A stretch of DNA of 64,000 nucleotides. It comes from Rhabdonatronobacter sediminivivens. Its GTDB lineage: Bacteria; Pseudomonadota; Alphaproteobacteria; Rhodobacterales; Rhodobacteraceae. A model generated the notes under the pieces. The model was not told the DNA's origin. It saw only the letters and a program-made list of their open reading frames with translations, and did not search any database. The DNA lies in NCBI RefSeq assembly GCF_013415485.1, contig NZ_JACBXS010000009.1, positions 48,772-112,771 of the forward strand, given 5' to 3'. Positions 35,092-41,621 of this stretch are shown in pieces (position 1 is the stretch's first letter; each line of letters starts with the position of its first letter). Position numbers and translations under genes: made by a program.

Positions 35092-35577
35092 TCAGCCATC
35101 GCCGCCTGCATCCGCCCTTGTCAGGTCCGACACGCTGGTTTCCGACAGTTCGCGCAGCGCCTCATGGATCGCCTGCCGGATCGTCTCGCCCGCTTCGGCG
35201 GTGGTCTGCCCGGCCACCAGCGGCGCAGCCTTGGACGGGATCGCCAGAAGCCGCGCCCGGACGCGGGCGAAGGCGCCGACGACAGCGGCGTCAACATCAC
35301 CACGCGCCAGAAGTTCGCCCTGCCGCTGCGCCAGGTTCGCCTCGGCCAGATCGGCCTGCGCCCGCGTCAACCGCGCCCGCTCGGCCTGAAAGTCGGCAGG
35401 ACCGCGCCGCGCATCCGATTGCAGGTATGCGCAATACGCGGTCACAGAAGCCGCCGACCAGCGGCCCCGCGCAGCCTTCGGAATGATGCCATCGCGGGCA
35501 AGCTGTTGCAGGTGCCGGGGCGTGCAGCCGACCAGGGCGGCAAAATCGGCGGTGGTGAAGGTCAGTTCATTGGTCAT
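35092..35577 (-). CDS. Small terminase subunit, Nu1-like DNA-packaging protein
   Basis: A 161-residue protein. Residues about 1-60 are a winged-helix Nu1-type domain (TFTTADFAALVGCTPRHLQQLARDGIIPKAARGRWSAASVTAYCAYLQ). A long helix follows (RARLTRAQADLAEANLAQRQGELLARGDVDAAVVGAFARVRARLLAIPSKAAPLV), as in lambda gpNu1-like/DUF1441 terminase small subunits, which recognise the packaging site. No large subunit is encoded in the island, as in phage satellites that borrow a helper's motor. AAAGGG before ATG 35577 supports the start. Confidence 0.82.
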   Translation of the reverse strand: MTNELTFTTADFAALVGCTPRHLQQLARDGIIPKAARGRWSAASVTAYCAYLQSDARRGPADFQAERARLTRAQADLAEANLAQRQGELLARGDVDAAVVGAFARVRARLLAIPSKAAPLVAGQTTAEAGETIRQAIHEALRELSETSVSDLTRADAGGDG

Positions 35578-35757
35578 CAGGTGCCCTTTCATTCACGAAA
35601 CGAAATGTGTTCTTCGGGTCTGTGGCTAGGAATGTGTCGAGATCGCGAATTACCCTGCCGGGAACCGCCAAGGAGGACCCGGAGCGCCCCGTGGGCGGCC
35701 ATCCTGCCCCGCTGGCTACTGGTGCCGACGCAAGGGCATGTCGCCGCCTGTGCGCCC
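35578..35757 (-). other. 180-bp gap upstream of the small terminase
   Basis: Leader region of the terminase gene. A reading frame running into 35567 ends with plausible protein-like sequence (VIRDLDTFLATDPKNTFRFVNER) but has no good start codon with a Shine-Dalgarno. A short leader peptide or remnant is possible; I do not call a gene. Confidence 0.4.
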
Positions 35758-36021
35758 CTACGCGCGCCCCATGGGCTGCATCGCGGCCAGTTCGCACTGT
35801 TCATAGCTTGGCAAGTTGCGCACGCGGTCAGCGGCCCGTTCTGCGCATCCTGCGGCCACGCCGCCGCCGTATGCCGTGGCGATGATGCTGATCACTTCTG
35901 CATGGACGCCTGCCAGCACCAGGCCGGGCGGTATTCCGTGCAGCCGTGCCAGGTGCGCAACCATCGCGCGGGTGGTCGCTGCGATCAGTTCAATCTGGTC
36001 GTCGTCGGCTTCATTGGTCAT
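35758..36021 (-). CDS. Small island protein, unknown function
   Basis: 87 residues (MTNEADDDQIELIAATTRAMVAHLARLHGIPPGLVLAGVHAEVISIIATAYGGGVAAGCAERAADRVRNLPSYEQ). The pattern, an acidic start followed by amphipathic helices and a Gly-rich turn, looks like a compact helical protein; no family recognised. It is on the same strand as, and upstream of, the small terminase gene, and downstream of the G-rich repeat region. Translation is plausible but not proven. Confidence 0.6.
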   Translation of the reverse strand: MTNEADDDQIELIAATTRAMVAHLARLHGIPPGLVLAGVHAEVISIIATAYGGGVAAGCAERAADRVRNLPSYEQCELAAMQPMGRA

Positions 36022-36036
36022 GGTCTGGTGTCCTTC

Positions 36037-36222
36037 TCAGAGCATCGGCGCGCGATGTGTCGCGCCCGGTTTCATGGCGTGCATCCCGCCGCCAAGGGCG
36101 GGTGCAACGCTAGGGGGTATGGGGGTATATATTGCACCCTCGTTGGCGGGGGGTTGGCGGGGGGTTGCACCGGGGGTTGGAAACAGTATTGCACCGGGGG
36201 TTGCACCCTGCTTTTTCAGCAT
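36037..36222 (-). CDS. Short repetitive ORF coupled to the RepA-like gene
   Basis: A 61-residue frame (MLKKQGATPGAILFPTPGATP, then several more GAT/GAI-P repeats). Its ATG overlaps the RepA-like stop (TGATG) and is preceded by the same AAGGGGGCCGCGTGATG sequence that starts the RepA-like gene itself, which argues for translation. The repeats come from a G-rich DNA repeat cluster, so the frame could be incidental to an origin-like element. Low-complexity; no function assigned. Confidence 0.4.
   Translation of the reverse strand: MLKKQGATPGAILFPTPGATPRQPPANEGAIYTPIPPSVAPALGGGMHAMKPGATHRAPML
36101..36207. repeat. G-rich TTGCACC repeat cluster
   Basis: TTGCACC occurs at 36132, 36165, 36189 and 36201 (spacings 33, 24 and 12 bp), with an inverted copy (GGTGCAA) at 36101, embedded in long G-runs (GGGGGTATGGGGG, GGCGGGGGGTTGGCGGGGGG). 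This could be an iteron-type replication origin or a quadruplex-forming region next to the RepA-like ATPase, or simply the DNA of a repetitive peptide frame. Confidence 0.5.
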
Positions 36223-37553
36223 CACGCGGCCCCCTTTCTGGCGATGTGTGAGCGTGCTTTGACACCCGTTCCATGTGTCGCGACGATGATTTCATCCCGC
36301 CCGAATAGTTTGTCCATTGCGCCTTTGAGCGCCCGCTTTGTGCAGCCTTCAGCCTCGGGGTGACTGGCGAATTGAGCGGGTGCATATGTCGGTCCGGGGC
36401 TTGCAGAAACGTATCTGCCCTGCGCCGTGAGTGCGTCCAGCAACTTGAGAAACACCCGCTCGGCCTTGGCAGATGCCGACACGCGGTCAAGGCCCTGTTC
36501 CTGTTGCTGCGCGACGAAAACCCCGGCCTGCCAGCGCAAGGCTATCTCGCCGCCGGTGGGTCCATAGTTGGCCTTCATGGTGCGCAGAACGCGCGCGTCG
36601 GTGTCAGGCTCATAGCCTTCATCCTTGATGCGTTCGAGATACAGGCGCGACCTGACACTGTTGTTCCAGCCGGTCGATCCGCTCGTTCCGCTGCCTGAGT
36701 TCAGGCCAGACAGCGACGGATGCGCCAGCATGACGACAGCGCAGCCGTGGCGAATTGCCAGCCCGCGCAGCATGCCGACAAACTGCCTCGCCTGCGCGCG
36801 GTTGTTCTCATCGCCGGGAAACAGATCGGCCAGTGTGTCCAGCACCAGAAGCGCAGGCGCGTCAGCCTTCAGCTTGCGGTCGAGTTCGTGAAACAACTCG
36901 GTCGGGGTCAGCATGCCCTTGCCCTGCATCTGGACGGCAAGCAACGCATCTTCCCCGGCAAGGCTGCGAAGGGTCAGGCGGTCGAGTTCTGCCGGTGCTA
37001 TGTCCTCGGACTGGCATATATCGGCAATGCGCCGGTGGAGTTCGTCCTCGTCGTCCTCAGCGCTGATATAGAGCGCGCAGCCGCCTGCGGTCGCTTTCCC
37101 CAGCCATGACCGGCCCAGCGCCACGCTACAGGCCAGTTGCAGGGCCAGCAGGCTTTTACCGGTGCCCCCATCGCCGCCGAACAGGGTCACGGTGCCAGAG
37201 GGAATCAGGCCATCGACCAGCCATTGCCGGGGCGGTATGGGCTTTCCATTCAGCGCAGCAGCAGAGAAAAACCTTGATCCACGCATATTCGGGCGCGCGT
37301 GTGGATCATCTTCAAACTGATCGCGCTTCGGGGCTTGAACCTTGGTCAAGGTTTCGGCGCGGTCGAGTTCATAAGAACCATCCGCCCAATAGACCCACCA
37401 GGCATTCGGCATGCCTTCGTCATTGTTCATCAGGGTGCCGATGCCCGCGCGTCCGGGGGCTGTCACGTTGTCGCCCTTTTGCAATCCTGCACCCATGAAG
37501 GACCGGTGCTGCGCGTCTTGAGCTGCCAGCTTATCGAAGGTGCCATCTGCCAT
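36222..37553 (-). CDS. RepA-like AAA/RecA-fold replicative ATPase
   Basis: A 443-residue protein with a RecA-like core: Walker A LFGGDGGTGKSLLALQLA (about 124-140), ALYISAEDDEDELHRRIADI, Walker B ALLVLDTLADLFPGDENNRAQARQFVGML, and sensor VVMLAHPSLSGLNSGSGTSGSTGWNNSVRSRLYL. This is the AAA_25/RSF1010 RepA-type hexameric helicase family common in satellites and prophages. The N-terminal 90 residues are an extra domain and the C-terminal 100 residues look winged-helix-like. ATG 37553 overlaps the TOPRIM gene stop (TGATG), giving coupling. Confidence 0.9.
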   Translation of the reverse strand: MADGTFDKLAAQDAQHRSFMGAGLQKGDNVTAPGRAGIGTLMNNDEGMPNAWWVYWADGSYELDRAETLTKVQAPKRDQFEDDPHARPNMRGSRFFSAAALNGKPIPPRQWLVDGLIPSGTVTLFGGDGGTGKSLLALQLACSVALGRSWLGKATAGGCALYISAEDDEDELHRRIADICQSEDIAPAELDRLTLRSLAGEDALLAVQMQGKGMLTPTELFHELDRKLKADAPALLVLDTLADLFPGDENNRAQARQFVGMLRGLAIRHGCAVVMLAHPSLSGLNSGSGTSGSTGWNNSVRSRLYLERIKDEGYEPDTDARVLRTMKANYGPTGGEIALRWQAGVFVAQQQEQGLDRVSASAKAERVFLKLLDALTAQGRYVSASPGPTYAPAQFASHPEAEGCTKRALKGAMDKLFGRDEIIVATHGTGVKARSHIARKGAA

Positions 37554-38473
37554 CACGCGGCCCCCTTGATGAAGTTCATCAGGGTTTCACGCTCGGCCCG
37601 CTCGATCTGTTTCAGGGCCTCAAGTTCCGATGCTGGCAAGTGCCGCTCAATCGCCTGTCTAACCATCTGGCGCAGCGTGTCGGGCGGTATAGCGTCCAGT
37701 TCGCAGGCATAGTCATAGGGCCATGCGCGATCAGCGGGTGTGTTGCGCTTGTGCGGCCTCGTGGGCAGGCGCAGGGTTTCCACCTGTTCGGCATTCAGTC
37801 CGAGTGCATTGAAGATGACCGGCACGCCAAGTTCGCGCCCGAACCGCTCGACCTTCTCTTGAAGGCTGCGCTCTGCGTCCTTGCCGCTCCGGTCGAAGTC
37901 ATACAGCGAATATATGACCAGCGTCTTGCCGGTGCCGCGCAGATCGTCAACGGCCTCGAAAGCGAAAGTCTCAGATGAATAGCCGCCCGTTGGCATTAAC
38001 GGAACGTCATACTCGAAGGTCACAGGCTGCACGACGCCTGCCAGCGCAGATTTTTCCAGCCAGATTTCGACCTCGTATCCCGATCCCGCCCAGAGGCTTT
38101 TCCGATACAGTCGCGCGGTTGCCTGTAGCGCATCCTCCCATCCGTCGAAGGTGCGCGGGCGGCGCATGTAGCGCGTTGCATCGGCAATCTTGCTGTAGGG
38201 CATGCGGCCCTCGCGGCGCAGCTTTAGCACCTGTATCTGCGTTTTGGCATAGCCGCTTTCAGTCTTGTCGATGCCCGGAATGCCCGCGACCTCGGCCTGA
38301 TAGTAAAGGCCCCGGACAGTGACCGGACCATGCGCCATTGCATAAGCGATGAAGAACGCCGCGCGGTCCTCCATTTCGGCTTTTGTTGCGCGGCGACGTT
38401 TTATAGGGCTAGCCTTATAAGCCACAGGAACGGACAATCCGCCCGGAAAGGCTGCGCGATAGTTGCCGCTCAT
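37553..38473 (-). CDS. TOPRIM-domain protein, Spo11/TopoVI-A-like
   Basis: 306 residues. The N-terminal half has a winged-helix-like unit (HGPVTVRGLYYQAEVAGIPGIDKTESGYAKTQIQVLKLRREGRMPYSKIADATR). The C-terminal half has a TOPRIM metal site: Glu140 in VEIWLEKSALAG and Asp192/Asp194 in LVIYSLYDFDRSGKD, with GGYSSETF between them, resembling the Spo11/TopoVI-A arrangement. The likely role is DNA priming, nicking or topoisomerase-like action in island replication, since it is coupled to the RepA-like helicase. Which of these cannot be read from sequence. Confidence 0.78.
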   Translation of the reverse strand: MSGNYRAAFPGGLSVPVAYKASPIKRRRATKAEMEDRAAFFIAYAMAHGPVTVRGLYYQAEVAGIPGIDKTESGYAKTQIQVLKLRREGRMPYSKIADATRYMRRPRTFDGWEDALQATARLYRKSLWAGSGYEVEIWLEKSALAGVVQPVTFEYDVPLMPTGGYSSETFAFEAVDDLRGTGKTLVIYSLYDFDRSGKDAERSLQEKVERFGRELGVPVIFNALGLNAEQVETLRLPTRPHKRNTPADRAWPYDYACELDAIPPDTLRQMVRQAIERHLPASELEALKQIERAERETLMNFIKGAA

Positions 38474-39021
38474 GCCGCCGCCCTCCGCTCGATAAAGCGC
38501 AGGAAGTCGTCTTGCACCCTTGGCGACAGGCGCGTCCAGCAGGCCAGCAGGTAGGCTTTCAATTCAGGCTTGGACGCCAGGTCAGACCACCACGCGGCCT
38601 GATCCATGTAGCTGAACAGTGGCGCCCCCGGCATGCCCGCCGACAGGTCGTCAAGCGCCGCTGCCATGATCTGGCACGCATCACGCGGGTCGCAGTCGGC
38701 AATCGCCAGGCACAGTATCCTTGCACGTTCGAGGCGCAGGCGGTATTCTTCGTTCTTGAAGCTGTCAGCTTTGCTATCTGCCCCGGTTGCGCCCGCCAGC
38801 GCGCCGGGGTTCAGCTTTCCCCGGGGCGGATCGGTTTTACAGTGTCCCGGTTCGTTCTGCGCACGTTCTTTTTCCGTTCCAGCTTTGCTGAAAACCGCAT
38901 CCCGTTGAATGTTAACGGGAATGTCGGATCGCAGGGGAAGCCTGCATTTCCTTTTCCGAAACTGCTGCCGATCCTGCGCAGGCCCATGGCGCGGCGTTGA
39001 GGCTTTGGCCGTGATCTTCAC
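38470..39021 (-). CDS. Island protein of unknown function at the right edge
   Basis: Up to 183 residues from GTG 39021. The C-terminal 100 residues look well conserved in character (YRLRLERARILCLAIADCDPRDACQIMAAALDDLSAGMPGAPLFSYMDQAAWWSDLASKPELKAYLLACWTRLSPRVQDDFLRFIERR). The N-terminal 60 are basic and low in hydrophobics. No ATG exists in frame at the 5' end, and the candidate right attachment site (38937-38954) falls inside the N-terminal part, so the true start may have been altered by integration. It overlaps the TOPRIM gene start (ATGA). Confidence 0.65.
   Translation of the reverse strand: MKITAKASTPRHGPAQDRQQFRKRKCRLPLRSDIPVNIQRDAVFSKAGTEKERAQNEPGHCKTDPPRGKLNPGALAGATGADSKADSFKNEEYRLRLERARILCLAIADCDPRDACQIMAAALDDLSAGMPGAPLFSYMDQAAWWSDLASKPELKAYLLACWTRLSPRVQDDFLRFIERRAAA
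38937..38954 (+). repeat. Candidate right attachment site
   Basis: GAAGCCTGCA-T-TTC-C-TTT repeats the 3' end of ssrA (28981-28998) at 16 of 18 positions, in the same orientation. As in ssrA, a GCAGG lies just upstream and can pair with CCTGC. The exact core is not resolved, and a boundary further right (up to about 39060) is possible. Confidence 0.4.
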
Positions 39022-39082
39022 ATGATTCAGCCCCGGACGCAGTCTGCATCCGGGGCCGAAGTGCGGTGACGGGGATAGGGGG

Positions 39083-39427
39083 TCAGCCCTCCCAATCCTC
39101 GCCGATATAGGTTTCCAGATAGTCGAGCATGATCTCGCGGACCTCGGGTTCGGGCTCCATCATGCCCTGATCCTCGACCATCCAGTCCAGAAGCTCATCC
39201 CAGACGCGGCGCGAATAGCCGCCATTGGTGACCGTGCGCAGGCTGTGGCAGGCGATGCAGCCGTAATAGACCTCATCCACGCCTTCGCCGGGCGGCAGGG
39301 GGTGGAATTCGAAATCCTCGGGGACATCGGCCAGGCGGGTGATCCGTTCTTCTGCACCTGCCGGAAGCGGCGCGGCCAGAAGCAGGGCGGCCAGGGCCGC
39401 CCCGCAGGTTGAAGCAAGGGTTTTCAT
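39083..39427 (-). CDS. c-type cytochrome, sulfite dehydrogenase partner (SorU-like)
   Basis: A 114-residue periplasmic monohaem cytochrome. Signal peptide MKTLASTCGAALAALLLAAPLPAGA; haem motif CIACH at about residues 57-61 (VYYGCIACHSLRTVTNGG); a Met-rich C-terminal loop (WMVEDQGMMEPEPEV) supplies the axial Met. It lies 15 nt after the sulfite dehydrogenase gene and is probably its electron acceptor, as SorU is for SorT. Confidence 0.9.
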   Translation of the reverse strand: MKTLASTCGAALAALLLAAPLPAGAEERITRLADVPEDFEFHPLPPGEGVDEVYYGCIACHSLRTVTNGGYSRRVWDELLDWMVEDQGMMEPEPEVREIMLDYLETYIGEDWEG

Positions 39428-39442
39428 CAGGGTTCGGGTTCC

Positions 39443-40750
39443 TCAGACAGCCGTGAAATGGATGCGGTGGCAGGCATTGTTGAGATACCCGCGCGGGTTC
39501 CAACCCGGCACGACCATGGGCTGGCTGTTGCCCTGGTTGTCGGTGGCACGCGACCAGACCTCATAATACCCGGCCTGCGGCGGCACGATCGTCTGCTCCC
39601 ACCGCTGCCAGGAATACCGATTAGGCGGCGCGTGCAGTTCAGCCGTCTGCCATGTCGCCCCGAAATCGATGGAGGTTTCCATCCGCACCACATGATTGTC
39701 GCCCGCCCAGGCCTGACCACGGATCGCAAAGGGCGCGCCGGCGCGGACCTCGGCCCCGGCGACGGGGTTGGTGATCGCGGATTTCACGATCATCGAGCCC
39801 ATGACCATCATGTCCTCATGCGCCACCTCGGCCCCGGCTTCGACCGGGAAGCGCGGCACGCGGTAGCTCAGACCCGTCATGCCCGGCCCGTCATGTTCAC
39901 GGTCCCGCACCCAGATGCGCGTCACCCATTTCTGGCTGACCGACCCGGCCCAGCCCGGCGCCACAACGCGGGCGGGATAGCCATGCTCGATCGGGATATC
40001 CTCGCCATTCATTTTCAGCGCGACGATGGTATGCGGGTCCATCATCTTGTCGATCGGCCCCCCGCGCGAGATCGAGGGCCGGTCCGGGTCGCCCGAGAGA
40101 TGCTCGTCGTAGCTGAAATGCCCGGTATAGGTGGCCGAAGGCTTCAGCCCGGCCCGGCGCAGGATGTCCGACAGGCGCACCCCGGTCCATTCGGCATTGC
40201 CGATGGCGCCGATGGTCCAGGGGTTGCCGCGCGGCAGCGGGTTGAAGCCCGCGCGCCCGTTGCCGCCACATTCCAGCTGCGCGCGCATGGTGACATGATC
40301 GAAATCATTCATCAGCTGGTCGTAGCTCAGCTCCAGCTCCTCATTGACCTCACCATCGATGGTCAGGCGCCAGTCGGATTTGCTCATCGGCATCGGCATG
40401 GTGCCGTTGTTGCGGATGAAATGCTTGTCAAAGGGCGTGACGTCATCATCAAGCAGATGGGCCGCCGCTTCGACATTCACGGGCCGGTCGTTGTGCACGA
40501 TCATGTCGGCGTGCTTGGCGTCAAAGGTGAATTCATTCACGGTTTCGGCCAGGGCGGCGGGCATCAGCCCGGCAGGCATGTTGCTGCTGAACGGAATGGT
40601 GGTGCCCAGCACCGCCCCCATCGAGGCCAGCCCCGCCCCCTTGAGGAACCCGCGCCGGTCCGGTCCGGCCTTGCGGCCAAAGACCAGGTATTCCGCGCGT
40701 TCCGGGTCATTGTGATAAAGCTCTACAAGCCCGCGTTCTTTCTTCGGCAT
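39443..40750 (-). CDS. Molybdenum sulfite dehydrogenase (SorT-like)
   Basis: A periplasmic enzyme of 435 residues oxidising sulfite to sulfate. A Tat signal is present (DRRGFLKGAGLASMGAVLG). The molybdopterin domain holds the Mo-ligating Cys in AQLECGGNGRAGFNPLPRG, the NAEWTGVRLSDILRRAG signature, and EHGYPARVVAPGWAGSVSQKWVTRI. The C-terminal Mo-co dimerisation domain has IRGQAWAGDNHVVRMETSIDFGATWQTAEL and YYEVWSRATDNQGNSQP. ATG 40750 is preferred because GGGAGG lies 9 nt upstream; an ATG three codons earlier abuts the Shine-Dalgarno. Haem is supplied by the downstream cytochrome. Confidence 0.93.
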   Translation of the reverse strand: MPKKERGLVELYHNDPERAEYLVFGRKAGPDRRGFLKGAGLASMGAVLGTTIPFSSNMPAGLMPAALAETVNEFTFDAKHADMIVHNDRPVNVEAAAHLLDDDVTPFDKHFIRNNGTMPMPMSKSDWRLTIDGEVNEELELSYDQLMNDFDHVTMRAQLECGGNGRAGFNPLPRGNPWTIGAIGNAEWTGVRLSDILRRAGLKPSATYTGHFSYDEHLSGDPDRPSISRGGPIDKMMDPHTIVALKMNGEDIPIEHGYPARVVAPGWAGSVSQKWVTRIWVRDREHDGPGMTGLSYRVPRFPVEAGAEVAHEDMMVMGSMIVKSAITNPVAGAEVRAGAPFAIRGQAWAGDNHVVRMETSIDFGATWQTAELHAPPNRYSWQRWEQTIVPPQAGYYEVWSRATDNQGNSQPMVVPGWNPRGYLNNACHRIHFTAV

Positions 40751-40827
40751 GCTGTTCATCCTCCCATGGCCAGAGCCGTTTCCTCCGAGGGCGATGACAG
40801 GATGTCGCAGATGCCCTCAGGTTAAAG

Positions 40828-40853
40828 GACGACTCGCGGATGCATAATATTCC
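40828..40853 (-). promoter_or_regulatory. Candidate ECF-sigma promoter of the sulfite dehydrogenase operon
   Basis: On the minus strand GGAATA (40853-40848), 16 nt, then CGTC (40831-40828), the general shape of ECF-type promoters. It lies between the anti-sigma stop and the sorT-like start, about 70 nt upstream of the ATG. In Sinorhizobium meliloti an ECF sigma (RpoE4) controls the sulfite oxidase operon; the parallel is inferred. Confidence 0.4.
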
Positions 40854-40871
40854 GGCGCGATGAAAAGAATT

Positions 40872-41621
40872 TCAGGCGAGGCAGGGAAGCCGGGCGGATT
40901 CGATCAGCGCAATGCGCAGCGCGGCATCGCCGCCCAGCGCGCGGCTGCCCTGATGCAGCCCGGTGGCGACGGTGGCAAAACGCGGCAGCGCCATGTCGCG
41001 GGCCAGCATCTCGAAGGCCAGGCCGCCGGCCTGCCAATGGGCGTGCTGGATATCCTCGGCCAGGGTCAGCGCCAGCGGCGTTGCGTCCTGGCCCGGGGTC
41101 ATGCGCAGGCTCAGGCGGCAGGCATTCGGGCCCTTGAAGCCCAGATGCGTGCCGCGCGCGTCCTGCTGCACCGTCACCAGTTGCAGCCCGCTGGCCTGCA
41201 TGACCGGGGCAATCCAGCCATAGCCATCCGGCAGCGCCAGCCCGGGCGCGGCGCCGTCCTGCTGCAACCATTGGTCATGCAGGGCCAGCAGCGGTGTTCC
41301 GGGATCTGCCCCCTCGGGCGGCGGGGACGAGATCGATGTCAGCCCCAGCAGCCCCACCAGAGCCAGCGCGGCGGCCATCATCGCGCGCATGGCCTTGCGG
41401 CGCGGCGGCGCGGCGGGCGCCGTCTTGCCGCGCGGCAGGTCCGGCAGGGGCAGGTTTGCGCCATATCCCGCCAGCGCGGCTTTCATCTGGTGCAGATGCG
41501 CGGCGCGCCGGGCCAGGGCGGGGTCTTCCGCGATGGCCTGTGCCACCTGCGCCGCCTCGGCCGAGGCAAGCTCCCCATCCACAAAGGCGTTGAGCTGCGC
41601 ATCACCGACCGGACCTGTCAT
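40872..41621 (-). CDS. Transmembrane anti-sigma factor
   Basis: 249 residues: a cytoplasmic N-terminal anti-sigma region (LNAFVDGELASAEAAQVAQAIAEDPALARRAAHLHQMKAAL), one transmembrane helix (AMRAMMAAALALVGLLGLTSI, about residues 75-95), and a periplasmic domain. There is no HxxxCxxC zinc motif. It should hold the ECF sigma factor encoded just upstream; their genes overlap by 4 nt (ATGA). Release could respond to periplasmic sulfite, by analogy with RpoE4 systems. Confidence 0.85.
   Translation of the reverse strand: MTGPVGDAQLNAFVDGELASAEAAQVAQAIAEDPALARRAAHLHQMKAALAGYGANLPLPDLPRGKTAPAAPPRRKAMRAMMAAALALVGLLGLTSISSPPPEGADPGTPLLALHDQWLQQDGAAPGLALPDGYGWIAPVMQASGLQLVTVQQDARGTHLGFKGPNACRLSLRMTPGQDATPLALTLAEDIQHAHWQAGGLAFEMLARDMALPRFATVATGLHQGSRALGGDAALRIALIESARLPCLA

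Larger units (their letters stand above)
28981..39021. mobile_element. Satellite-like integrated phage element at ssrA (about 10 kb)
   Basis: A compact block between ssrA and the sorTU operon that contains only phage/island functions: integrase, AlpA-like regulator, major capsid protein, ClpP-type head protease, Nu1-like small terminase, RepA-like ATPase, TOPRIM protein, two RHH regulators around an operator array, and small uncharacterised ORFs. I find no large terminase, portal, tail, lysis or holin gene. That set and size fit a capsid-encoding phage-inducible chromosomal island better than a decayed prophage, since its genes are intact and tightly overlapped. The right boundary is uncertain (38937 to about 39060). 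Confidence 0.8.

Noticed and set aside
35567..35797. 76-codon minus-strand frame ending inside the small terminase start
   Set aside because: Only the last 30 residues look protein-like, it overlaps two better genes, and no start has a Shine-Dalgarno.
36101..36207. G-rich repeats as a CRISPR array
   Set aside because: Repeat units are only 7 bp with 5-26 bp between them and no cas genes; not a CRISPR architecture.
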